NCBI GenBank assembly: GCA_017989575.1
Contig: JAGNPP010000025.1
Coordinates: 1 to 16,053, forward strand
Direction of reading: 5' to 3'
Origin: Chryseobacterium sp.
GTDB taxonomy: Bacteria > Bacteroidota > Bacteroidia > Flavobacteriales > Weeksellaceae
Length of the DNA: 16,053 bases
Position numbers and translations under genes: made by a program. This document shows positions 7,032 through 13,674 of this stretch, in pieces. Under the pieces are notes generated by a model. It worked only from the letters and a program-made list of their open reading frames with translations, did not search any database and was not told the DNA's origin. Positions within the stretch are counted from its first letter, which is position 1, and every line of letters starts with the position of its first letter.

Positions 7032-7856
7032 TCAGTCAGATTTTAAAACATTCCACGCATTTTCGATTTCATTGTTTTTTAAATAATTCTGAGCTAATAA
7101 ATGTACATCTTTTTCCGAAGAAAAAACACCACTTGGTAAAATTTCCACATTCGCCAGCATTCCCAAATCGTTGCCTGTAAAAATATGACTTTGCTTGATT
7201 TCGTTTGGAAGTTGGTCATAGCCAATTCCTTTTGTAACCAGCGGTTTTGGAACTTCGAAGATATTATTTTCGTTGTTTCGGGCGTAGAAATTTCCGCCTA
7301 ATCTAGCGACCAAATCCAATTGTTTTTGGTCCAGATTTCCACTTTTGTCGAGATATTTCTCATTGATATGAATTTTCACAACCTCTGCAATCACGAGATT
7401 TCCTGCACCTCCAAGTTCTCCTAAACTTTTAATTTCAAGAACTTTACACTCAAAATTAACAGGAGATTCAGCAATCAAAGGTGGTTTTACGATGTCGGCT
7501 GGTTTCATCGTCAATCCGGATTTGATGAATTCATTAATACCATCTTCATATTCCGTACTTGCCAAAGAAACTTGCTGAACCATCTCGAAATTCACATTTC
7601 CGATGACCAATTCTGGAACTTCTTTCAGATTTTCTAAGGTGTGTTTTGTGGTATTGTCACGCACTCTTCGGGAAGGCGAAATAATCACAATCGGCGGAAC
7701 CGTGCTGAACATATTGAAAAAACTGAAAGGCGAAAGATTGACTTCTCCTTTCGCATTGATTGTACTTGCCAAAGCAATTGGACGTGGCGCAATTGCTGTT
7801 TGCATTACTTGTTGAAGCTGAACTGCGGAAATATCGGATGGGATGATTGTTTTCAT
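7032..7856 (-). CDS. Flavin reductase-like FMN-binding split-barrel protein
   Basis: A 274-residue protein. The N-terminal half carries the FMN-binding split-barrel pattern of the flavin-reductase-like family: APRPIALASTINAKGEVNLSPFSFFNMFS (about 27-55), VIISPSRRVRDNTTKHTLENL (about 57-77), ELVIGNVNFEMVQQVSLAS and later FECKVLEI with a following GNLVIAEV. The C-terminal third is less conserved. Such proteins bind FMN and some reduce it for a partner oxygenase; no partner is proven here. Its ATG overlaps the stop of the upstream lipoprotein gene by one base (TAATG), so translation is probably coupled. The position in the fahA operon suggests a link to aromatic amino-acid breakdown, but the reaction is unknown. 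Confidence 0.85.
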   Translation of the reverse strand: MKTIIPSDISAVQLQQVMQTAIAPRPIALASTINAKGEVNLSPFSFFNMFSTVPPIVIISPSRRVRDNTTKHTLENLKEVPELVIGNVNFEMVQQVSLASTEYEDGINEFIKSGLTMKPADIVKPPLIAESPVNFECKVLEIKSLGELGGAGNLVIAEVVKIHINEKYLDKSGNLDQKQLDLVARLGGNFYARNNENNIFEVPKPLVTKGIGYDQLPNEIKQSHIFTGNDLGMLANVEILPSGVFSSEKDVHLLAQNYLKNNEIENAWNVLKSD

Positions 7857-8314
7857 TAATTATTATTTCTCAAGTTTTTTATTGCTACGATTTCTTTATT
7901 CTTATCAATATTCACTTCGAAAATTTGTTTAGGATTTTCTTTAAATTCATTAATCAAAAAACGCTTATCAGATTCATCATTCGAATTTATTTCTTTGAAT
8001 TTTGCAGACGTGTAATTTAATTTGTTTGCTAATTTTAAGCTATAAGATTGGTTCGAAATACACTTGATATCAACTAGGTTTTTGCAAGATTCATTTCCGG
8101 CGGAATCTGTGACAGATGCGATTGCAATTTCTACTTCAGCACAATTATAACTTACAAACTCTTGATTATCCTTAGTTTCAAAAACAGGATTTGTAATCAT
8201 CATCACTGAATCTGATGCTTCATTTGCCACACAAAAACAATCACTAATTCCTTCGTGGGATTTTTTGCAACTGAATAAAATAATAAAAATTAAGAAAAGT
8301 GCTGAAATTTTCAT
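7856..8314 (-). CDS. Hypothetical lipoprotein
   Basis: A 152-residue protein with a clear lipoprotein signal: MKISALFLIFIILFSCKK, where Cys16 after LFS fits a lipobox. The mature part has five more cysteines (Cys26, 28, 58, 77, 85) and no recognised domain; the C-terminal third is Lys/Asn/Glu rich. ATG 8314 was preferred over the GTG one codon earlier. It is likely anchored in the membrane on the periplasmic or outer face. It starts 11 bp after the fahA stop and ends in a TAATG overlap with the flavin-reductase-like gene, so it lies firmly inside that operon, although a lipoprotein is an unexpected partner for cytoplasmic aromatic degradation. Function unknown. Confidence 0.75.
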   Translation of the reverse strand: MKISALFLIFIILFSCKKSHEGISDCFCVANEASDSVMMITNPVFETKDNQEFVSYNCAEVEIAIASVTDSAGNESCKNLVDIKCISNQSYSLKLANKLNYTSAKFKEINSNDESDKRFLINEFKENPKQIFEVNIDKNKEIVAIKNLRNNN

Positions 8315-8325
8315 CACAAATAGAT

Positions 8326-9573
8326 TTAAATTGCAGGCAAAATCTTCCCTGAAACTTCCCCAAAACCAACTCGGATTCCGTCTTTCTCAGACCAAGCTTT
8401 CATCGTAATCGTATCGCCGTCTTCTATAAATTTTCTTTCGATGCCGTTTTTCAATTGCAGTGGTTTTGTGCCTTTCCAAGATAATTCTAACATCGAGCCG
8501 TACGATTTTTCTTCTTCGCCGGAAATCGTTCCACTGGCGTAAACATCACCAACTTCCACATTGCAACCATTGACCGTATGATGTGCCAATTGCTGGAACA
8601 TATTCCAATACATAAACTTGTAATTGCTTTGGGAAATCAGATTTTCTTCGGAATTTTCTGGCTTCAAATAAACTTCGAGATTGATGTCGTAATTTTTATC
8701 GCCTTCGAATTTCAGATAATCTAAAACTTCCGGTTCTTGTTTTGGAGATTCAGTTTTGAAGGGTTTCAAAGCTTCCAAAGTCACAATCCAAGGCGAAATA
8801 GACGAACCGAAATTCTTTCCTAAAAACGGTCCCAAGGGAACATATTCCCAACTTTGAATATCTCTCGCCGACCAATCATTAAAAATCATCATCCCAAAAA
8901 TTGCATCTTCTGCCTCAGCCACAGAAATCCTGTCGCCCAAATCTGTATTTTTATTCACTACAAAAGCCATTTCCAATTCGAAATCGAGCTGTTTTGAAGC
9001 ACTGAAAATTGGTTTATCTGCGTCCGGAGGCTTGATTTGTCCGCAAGGTCTGATGATGTCAATGCCTGATAAAACGATGGAAGACGCACGACCGTGATAA
9101 CCAACCGGCAAATGTTTCCAGTTTGGAAGAAGTGCATTGGCTGGGTCGCGGAACATCATTCCGACATTGGTGGCGTGCTGAATACTGCTGTAAAAATCGG
9201 TGTAATTCGGGATGTGCAAAGGCATCATCATTTGGACTTCGTCTAGATTATAGAAGCAGTCTGTAATCGTTCGTTCGTCTTTTGAAAGAAGTGAATCTTC
9301 CAATAAAAGCTGTTGGATTTTTTCTCTGACTTTATTGGTAATCGGTTTTCCAAGTTCGATGAATTCGTTGATGGTGTAGGCTTCGAAGACATTGTCGTCC
9401 ATTTCGGTGATTTCCTCAAAATAGCCAAGGTCGTACAAGGTTGCCAAATCGATAACGATGTCGCCAATTCTGGTGGCGCAGGCAATAAATTCTTTATTAA
9501 AAACACAAACGCCAAACGGAATATTGTGAATGGAAAAGTCTGAATCTGAGGAATATTCTATGAATGATTTCAT
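8326..9573 (-). CDS. fahA: Fumarylacetoacetase
   Basis: This enzyme hydrolyses fumarylacetoacetate to fumarate and acetoacetate, the last step of tyrosine and phenylalanine breakdown. The 415-residue protein keeps the residues known from mouse FAH at the same numbers: Asp126 and His133 (TDFYSSIQHAT), Glu199 and Glu201 (LDFELEM), Asp233 (FNDWSARDIQ) and Lys253 (GPFLGKNFG). The family signature PNWKHLPVGYHGRASSIVLSG is at about 150-170. The length is typical and full. It leads the tight operon fahA, lipoprotein, flavin-reductase-like, small membrane protein. The 340-bp gap upstream, with the hppD terminator and repeats, separates it from hppD, so it probably has its own promoter, though I could not find a clear -7 box. 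Confidence 0.96.
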   Translation of the reverse strand: MKSFIEYSSDSDFSIHNIPFGVCVFNKEFIACATRIGDIVIDLATLYDLGYFEEITEMDDNVFEAYTINEFIELGKPITNKVREKIQQLLLEDSLLSKDERTITDCFYNLDEVQMMMPLHIPNYTDFYSSIQHATNVGMMFRDPANALLPNWKHLPVGYHGRASSIVLSGIDIIRPCGQIKPPDADKPIFSASKQLDFELEMAFVVNKNTDLGDRISVAEAEDAIFGMMIFNDWSARDIQSWEYVPLGPFLGKNFGSSISPWIVTLEALKPFKTESPKQEPEVLDYLKFEGDKNYDINLEVYLKPENSEENLISQSNYKFMYWNMFQQLAHHTVNGCNVEVGDVYASGTISGEEEKSYGSMLELSWKGTKPLQLKNGIERKFIEDGDTITMKAWSEKDGIRVGFGEVSGKILPAI

Positions 9574-9618
9574 TTTTTTAAGTTTAAGATTTTATTATTG
9601 TCTCTTGCTGAAATTTAA

Positions 9619-9694
9619 CGCAAAGTCCGCAAAGTTTTTTTTGACATTATTGAAAATATTTTTAAGGTTCGCAAAGACGTAAAACTCAACAAAG
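9619..9694. repeat. CGCAAAG-type iterated motifs upstream of fahA
   Basis: CGCAAAG occurs at 9619-9625, 9628-9634 and 9670-9676, with degenerate relatives CGTAAAA (near 9678-9684) and ACAAAG (near 9689-9694). The first two are 9 bp apart, as are the third and its relative. The pattern recalls the CACAAAAGTCACAAAAG motif in the inverted repeat at 14538-14668, so both may belong to one dispersed family. They lie 46-121 bp upstream of the fahA start. Confidence 0.5.
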
Positions 9695-9733
9695 ATTAAA
9701 ACTGCTCTCAATTTTAATAAATGGAAAATGGTT

Positions 9734-9855
9734 CAACTCTGCGAAGCACAACCCGACTTGAACGGAGCTCTTTTTGTGAGGAGGAAAAGCTAGGCAAAAA
9801 GATTGACTTCGTCGAACCACTTCGTTAGGTTTGGGAGTGGAAGGCGGATAAGTTG
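9734..9855. repeat. Structured intergenic element, copy B
   Basis: A longer relative of the element at 962-1033, in the same orientation. It shares GCGAAGC, CCCGAC, GAGGAAA and GGCGGATA (9843-9850) in the same order. Its ends pair (CAACT 9734-9738 with AGTTG 9851-9855). Inside, CTTTTTG 9770-9776 pairs with CAAAAAG 9795-9801, and CGAA 9813-9816 pairs with TTCG 9821-9824. It lies just beyond the hppD terminator. No ORF is apparent. REP-like repeat or structured RNA; function unknown. Confidence 0.6.
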
Positions 9856-9860
9856 CCATA

Positions 9861-9892
9861 AAAAATTAAAGCATTAAAAATAATGCTTTAAT
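9861..9892 (-). terminator. Intrinsic terminator of hppD
   Basis: Perfect 12-bp arms ATTAAAGCATTA (9865-9876) and TAATGCTTTAAT (9881-9892) enclose a 4-nt loop. A T-run follows on the - strand (9861-9865). It begins 21 nt after the hppD stop, so hppD is probably a separate transcript from fahA. Confidence 0.8.
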
Positions 9893-9913
9893 TCTATAGT
9901 GAATGATTTGGTT

Positions 9914-11044
9914 TTATAAGTTGCCACGTTTTTCCTGCTCTTTTTCCAAGGCTTCAAAAAGTGCTTTGAAATTTCCGGCTCCGAAGCTTTGAGCGCCGTG
10001 TCTCTCGATGATTTCGTAGAACAAGGTTGGTCTGTCTTCGACTGGTTTTGTGAAGATTTGAAGTAGATAACCTTCCTCGTCACAGTCAACCAAAATCCCT
10101 AAACTTTGAAGTTTTTTGATGTCTTCGTCGATGTTCCCAACTCTATCCGGAATCATTTCGTAATAAGCTTCCGGCGGTGGCGAAAGGAATTCGATTCCAC
10201 GACTTTTCAGTTCTGTAACGGTTTTTACGATATCTTTTGTCGCAACAGCAATGTGCTGAACGCCTTCGCCTTCGTAGAAATCCAAATATTCCTCCACCTG
10301 AGATTTTCTCTGACCTTCGGCTGGTTCGTTGATTGGGAACTTTGCAAATCCGTTTCCGTTGGACATTACTTTTGACATCAAAGCGGAATATTCTGTGTTG
10401 ATTTGTTTGTCATCAAACGAAAGAATGTTGACAAATCCCATTACTTTCTCGTACCACTCCACCGTTGGAATCATCCTGTCCCAGCCGACATTTCCTACGC
10501 AATGGTCGACGTACAAAAGTCCGACATCGGAAGGGTTGTAATCGCTTTCCCACTTTTCGTAGCCTGGCATAAAAGGTCCTGTATAATTTTTTCTTTCTAT
10601 AAACATATGAACCGTTTCGCCGTAAGTGTAGATTCCAGACATCTTCACTTCACCAAATTCATCGGTCAAAGTTTGCGGTTCCAAGTATGGTTTTCCGCCA
10701 CGTTTTGTGGTTTCTTCAAAGGCTTTTTCGGCGTCATCTACCCAAAGTGCCAAAATCTTGACACCGTCGCCGTGTTTTTTTTGATGTTCACAAATTGGTG
10801 AATCGGATTTGAGACCGGAAGTCAAAATCAATCTGATTTTTCCTTGCTGAAGAACGTACGACGAGCGGTCGCGCACGCCAGTTTCCGGACCTGCATACGC
10901 AAGCGACTGAAAACCGAAGGCCGTTTTGTAAAAATGCGCCGCTTGCTTGGCATTTCCCACATAAAATTCTAAATAATCTGTTCCGTTGATTGGGAGAAAA
11001 TTCTCGGCCTGTGCGATTTTCTCGGCAAAAGTGAGTGTTGACAT
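9914..11044 (-). CDS. hppD: 4-Hydroxyphenylpyruvate dioxygenase
   Basis: This iron enzyme converts 4-hydroxyphenylpyruvate and O2 to homogentisate and CO2, the committed step of tyrosine breakdown in the cytoplasm. The 376-residue protein has two vicinal-oxygen-chelate repeats. The iron ligands are expected to be His181 (LLYVDHCVGNV), His264 (GVQHIAVAT) and Glu344 (LFYEIIERHG). The C-terminal LQIFTKPVEDRPTLFYEIIERHGA is a hallmark. The frame is open to an ATG at 11107, but that extension is not family-like and its ATG lies within a palindrome, so ATG 11044 (MSTLTFAEKIAQAENFLPINGTDYLEF) was chosen. It is followed by a strong terminator. The homogentisate dioxygenase gene usually expected nearby is not in the window. 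Confidence 0.96.
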   Translation of the reverse strand: MSTLTFAEKIAQAENFLPINGTDYLEFYVGNAKQAAHFYKTAFGFQSLAYAGPETGVRDRSSYVLQQGKIRLILTSGLKSDSPICEHQKKHGDGVKILALWVDDAEKAFEETTKRGGKPYLEPQTLTDEFGEVKMSGIYTYGETVHMFIERKNYTGPFMPGYEKWESDYNPSDVGLLYVDHCVGNVGWDRMIPTVEWYEKVMGFVNILSFDDKQINTEYSALMSKVMSNGNGFAKFPINEPAEGQRKSQVEEYLDFYEGEGVQHIAVATKDIVKTVTELKSRGIEFLSPPPEAYYEMIPDRVGNIDEDIKKLQSLGILVDCDEEGYLLQIFTKPVEDRPTLFYEIIERHGAQSFGAGNFKALFEALEKEQEKRGNL

Positions 11045-11098
11045 TTTACTTTTTACTTTTATATCTGTTGATGCCAAGATAAGAATTTTTCGGGAACT

Positions 11099-11116
11099 AA
11101 CTAACATCTGTTAGTT
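11099..11116. promoter_or_regulatory. Palindrome upstream of hppD, candidate operator
   Basis: AACTAAC (11099-11105) and GTTAGTT (11110-11116) are perfect 7-bp arms around a 4-bp spacer. The dyad lies 55-72 bp upstream of the chosen hppD start. A weak -7-like box (TATCTTGG on the - strand, 11074-11081, one mismatch) lies between it and the gene, so the palindrome is placed where an operator or activator site could act. No regulator was identified. Confidence 0.45.
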
Positions 11117-11363
11117 TTTAGTTTTAAAACGTGAATGATATTCATTAAAAATATTAACTTTACACTAATTAATTTTAAGTATTATTTAGTAAAATAATTA
11201 TCTTTTGTTAACCGTTAATTTAATAAAAACAGAATATATATACAAAAAACACAATAAGTAGTTTTAAGTATTTTTAAGTTTAAGTATTATGGATTTGTAG
11301 TGTTACATTTGTTATAGAAAAATTCAGGATTCTAAAAACATAAATGCACAGATTGAAAAAATG
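11117..11363. other. AT-rich gap with TTTAAGTATT direct repeats and a possible short + strand transcript
   Basis: No gene is visible in this stretch. TTTAAGTATT occurs three times (starting at about 11174, 11263 and 11279), the last two only 16 bp apart. ATTATTT 11181-11187 and AAATAAT 11192-11198 form a small hairpin. A + strand -7 match, TACATTTG (11304-11311), points toward the terminator-like hairpin at 11364, so a transcript of about 70 nt is conceivable but lacks a -33 box. Confidence 0.35.
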
Positions 11364-11387
11364 AAGCCGTTGTTTACGGCTTTTTTT
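11364..11387. terminator. Hairpin terminator at the end of the 264-residue protein gene
   Basis: AAGCCGT (11364-11370) and ACGGCTT (11376-11382) form a perfect 7-bp stem with a 5-nt loop. T-rich runs follow on both strands (to 11387 on +, ATTTTTTC on -), so it can act in both directions. The stop codon of the - strand gene (11374-11376) lies at the loop edge. Confidence 0.75.
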
Positions 11388-12168
11388 CTATTTCAATATT
11401 AAGTAATCCGGAGTTCGGGTTGTAATTGTCCCAGATTTTCCATTCATTGTTCTTTTTCTTAATGAAGTAGATTTGGGTATTAAGCTCATTCACGACATAT
11501 TCTTCTTCAGAGTTCTCTACCACAAATACCAGATTCCAAAATTCCTGTGTTTTCACCACTATTTTTTCTGCCTCTTCTGAGATAATATCCAAATCAAAAA
11601 TCTCAAAATTGGATCGGTTGTTGTTGACTACAAGTTTCAGTTTTCTCTCACAAAGTTGTGAACTGTAATTTCTAATTCTCTCGCGGAAAGGCGCTTCCGG
11701 AAAAATTAAATCATTGAAAATCTCAAGCTTCAATTCGGGAAAGACCTTGAAAAACTCAAAATTTGTCTGGCAGTATTTGTAAACAAGATCTGTTGTAAAT
11801 TCCTTTTCGAACGCGGATTTATTATAAAGATTCTTGTCCTTCACATTCATCACGAAAGCACTTAGATCTTTGAACCCCAAGAAAATACAAATCTTGTCCA
11901 GCGTTTTCAGAAAACGCAGATCGTTGTGAGTCTTATAATCATAATCACTCTCAAAAAAACGTTGCAAAGTGATATGAGAAATACTGGTTCCGAGTTCAAA
12001 CTTTCTCTCATTCTGCAATTCTTCTTTTTTAGAAAGTTCCTCTTTAATAATCTCAGAAAGAATAATATAATGACTCCTTTTCCACGGGTTTGCTTTTCCC
12101 AAAATGGATTCCTGAATATTAGGCTGTTTCCGAATCTCTTCTTTTATTAAGTTGTAAATTGATTTCAA
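11374..12168 (-). CDS. Unrecognised protein with a possible N-terminal HTH-like module and NTF2-like C-terminus
   Basis: A 264-residue soluble protein that I cannot assign to a named family. Residues 58-107 (ELGTSISHITLQRFFES, then DLRFLKTLDKICIFLGFKDLSAF) resemble a helical module seen at the front of various Bacteroidota proteins, where a SxxTLxRFF turn is followed by TLDxLxxFLGF; I infer a helix-turn-helix-like DNA-binding role. Residues 108-175 are charged and helical. Residues 176-255 (KLKLVVNNNRSNFEIFDLDI, KIVVKTQEFWNLVFVVEN, TQIYFIKKKNNEWKIWDNYN) alternate strands and end in the 'WKIWDN' turn common in NTF2-like folds that bind ligands or dimerise. It could be a ligand-responsive regulator. 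It has its own -7 box and terminator, so it is transcribed alone, between hppD and the CoA-transferase gene. Confidence 0.7.
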   Translation of the reverse strand: MKSIYNLIKEEIRKQPNIQESILGKANPWKRSHYIILSEIIKEELSKKEELQNERKFELGTSISHITLQRFFESDYDYKTHNDLRFLKTLDKICIFLGFKDLSAFVMNVKDKNLYNKSAFEKEFTTDLVYKYCQTNFEFFKVFPELKLEIFNDLIFPEAPFRERIRNYSSQLCERKLKLVVNNNRSNFEIFDLDIISEEAEKIVVKTQEFWNLVFVVENSEEEYVVNELNTQIYFIKKKNNEWKIWDNYNPNSGLLNIEIEKKP

Positions 12169-12192
12169 TTAAAAAGTACTTGTGTGTTATAT

Positions 12193-12200
12193 CAAATATA
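12193..12200 (-). promoter_or_regulatory. -7 promoter box of the 264-residue protein gene
   Basis: On the - strand this reads TATATTTG, an exact TAnnTTTG match, 24 nt upstream of the ATG at 12168. No TTTG -33 box is seen at the usual distance. Confidence 0.5.
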
Positions 12201-12215
12201 CAACAAAAGTGAGAA

Positions 12216-12239
12216 AAAATTAAAAGTTTGTTTAATTTT
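12216..12239 (-). terminator. Weak AT-only hairpin at the end of the CoA-transferase gene
   Basis: AAAATTAAA (12216-12224) and TTTAATTTT (12231-12239) are 9-bp complementary arms around a 6-nt loop, followed on the - strand by two further Ts. The stem is only A and T, so termination may be inefficient. The gene's stop codon (12238-12240) overlaps the outer end of one arm. Confidence 0.35.
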
Positions 12240-13509
12240 ATTTAAATCGTTCAAACGCCGATCTCTCTAGCATTTCTCTGTCATCTGGATGAGAAATATC
12301 AATCAATGCTTTTGCTCTTTGACGGAGGTTTTTTCCGTACAAGTAAGCCGTTCCAAATTCCGTAACAACATAATGAATATGGCCTCTGGTTGTCACAACG
12401 CCAGCGCCTTGTTTCAGGAAAGGAACGATTCTCGGCACACCTTTTTTGGTTCTGGAAGAAAGTGCCATAATTGGTTTTCCACCTTCGCTCAACGCGGCGC
12501 CTCGCATAAAATCCATTTGTCCGCCAATCCCGCTGAACTGGTAAGTCCCGATAGAATCTGCACAAACCTGACCCGTGATATCAATTTCGATAGCCGAATT
12601 GATGGCGTGCATTTTTTTATTTTTCATAATATTGATCGGGAAATTCACGTGCTGAACATCCATAAACGCAATCGAAGGATTGTCATCCACAAAATCATAT
12701 AACTTTCTGGTTCCGAAGCAGAAACTTGTAATCGTTCTGTTGGTGTGCGTTCCTTTATATTTGTTATTAATGATGTCATTTTTAATCAAATCAATCACGC
12801 CATCGCTCAACATTTCCGTGTGAACGCCAAGATCTTTATGATTTCCAAGACATTTCAAAACCGCATCCGGAATGGTTCCGATTCCCATTTGCAAAGTTGC
12901 TTTGTCATCAATCAATTCTGCAACGTGTTTTCCAATCAGCATTTCTTCTGCGCCAACTTTGGAGCCATAATCTATGGTCAAAAGATCTTCCTCATTCCAC
13001 ACTAATTTTTCGATTCGGTTGATGTGAATCATTCCGTCGCCGTGCGTTCTTGGCATTTTTGGATTTACAACCGCAATGATAGTTTTTGCAGTATCAATCG
13101 CACTTCTCGCAACATCCACAGAAGTTCCAAGCGTACAATAACCGTGATCGTCCGGTGGAGAAACGGTAATCAAAGCGACATCAATCTGCAGAATTCCGTT
13201 TTTGAAAAGTACTGGAATTTCGCTTAAGAAAATCGGAACATAATCTCCATTTTCACCATTCACAGCCTCACGAACCGGCGTAGAAGTAAACAAAGAATTG
13301 ATGAAAAAACTGTCTTTATATTGAGGTTTAGCAATTTCTACATTACCTTGTTGCGTGATGGAAACCATCTCCACATTGCTGAGCCTGGAAGATTGTTTTG
13401 CCAACTCATCATACAAAATATTAGGCGTACAAGCACTTCCGTGTCCGAAAATCCTGTCGCCACTTTTAATAATTGAAACTGCCTCTTCTGCTGTAACGTA
13501 ATTGATCAT
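12238..13509 (-). CDS. Acetyl-CoA hydrolase / CoA-transferase family protein
   Basis: A 423-residue protein of the family that holds acetyl-CoA hydrolase, succinyl-CoA:acetate and 4-hydroxybutyrate CoA-transferases. It shows SPPDDHGYCTLGTSVD (117-132), MGIGTIPDAV (208-217), GVHTEMLSDG (228-237) where Glu232 is the probable catalytic residue that forms the CoA thioester, INSAIEIDITGQV (303-315), and the glycine-rich QFSGIGGQMDFMRGA (324-338) that lines the CoA site. The length is close to that of the clostridial 4-hydroxybutyrate CoA-transferase. Substrate choice cannot be read reliably. It could move CoA onto acetate or another short acid; acetoacetate from tyrosine breakdown is one speculative substrate. 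It has its own -7 box and is divergent from a small membrane gene. Confidence 0.88.
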   Translation of the reverse strand: MINYVTAEEAVSIIKSGDRIFGHGSACTPNILYDELAKQSSRLSNVEMVSITQQGNVEIAKPQYKDSFFINSLFTSTPVREAVNGENGDYVPIFLSEIPVLFKNGILQIDVALITVSPPDDHGYCTLGTSVDVARSAIDTAKTIIAVVNPKMPRTHGDGMIHINRIEKLVWNEEDLLTIDYGSKVGAEEMLIGKHVAELIDDKATLQMGIGTIPDAVLKCLGNHKDLGVHTEMLSDGVIDLIKNDIINNKYKGTHTNRTITSFCFGTRKLYDFVDDNPSIAFMDVQHVNFPINIMKNKKMHAINSAIEIDITGQVCADSIGTYQFSGIGGQMDFMRGAALSEGGKPIMALSSRTKKGVPRIVPFLKQGAGVVTTRGHIHYVVTEFGTAYLYGKNLRQRAKALIDISHPDDREMLERSAFERFK

Positions 13510-13526
13510 CGATTAAATATTTTTCA

Positions 13527-13534
13527 CAAATTTA
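13527..13534 (-). promoter_or_regulatory. -7 promoter box of the CoA-transferase gene
   Basis: On the - strand this reads TAAATTTG, a TAnnTTTG match, 17 nt upstream of ATG 13509. A TTTG lies at 13550-13553 with 15 nt between, slightly shorter than the usual spacing. Confidence 0.5.
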
Positions 13535-13650
13535 TATCCTAAAGATAAACAAAAAAATGAGCGTTATCAGTTTGGTAAAAAGTCATATTAATTTGAAAAT
13601 AATTTTGAAAGTTTAGAAAATATTTATTTACTTTGTAATTCAAAGTTCTT

Positions 13651-13658
13651 TATATTTA
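13651..13658 (+). promoter_or_regulatory. Possible -7 promoter box of the small three-TM protein gene
   Basis: TATATTTA differs from TAnnTTTG by its last base. A TTTG at 13632-13635 lies 15 nt upstream and the ATG (13675) 16 nt downstream. This is the mirror of the promoter arrangement on the other strand of the same divergent gap. Confidence 0.3.
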
Positions 13659-13674
13659 ATTAAAACTTAAAATT

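Noticed and set aside
9740..9855. The copy B element as the hppD terminator
   Set aside because: A clean 12-bp terminator with T-run at 9861-9892 comes first after the hppD stop, so copy B is beyond the expected end of the transcript.
11045..11107. N-terminal extension of hppD to ATG 11107
   Set aside because: The added 21 residues are not family-like, the ATG lies in a perfect palindrome, and a -7-like box falls inside the extension.
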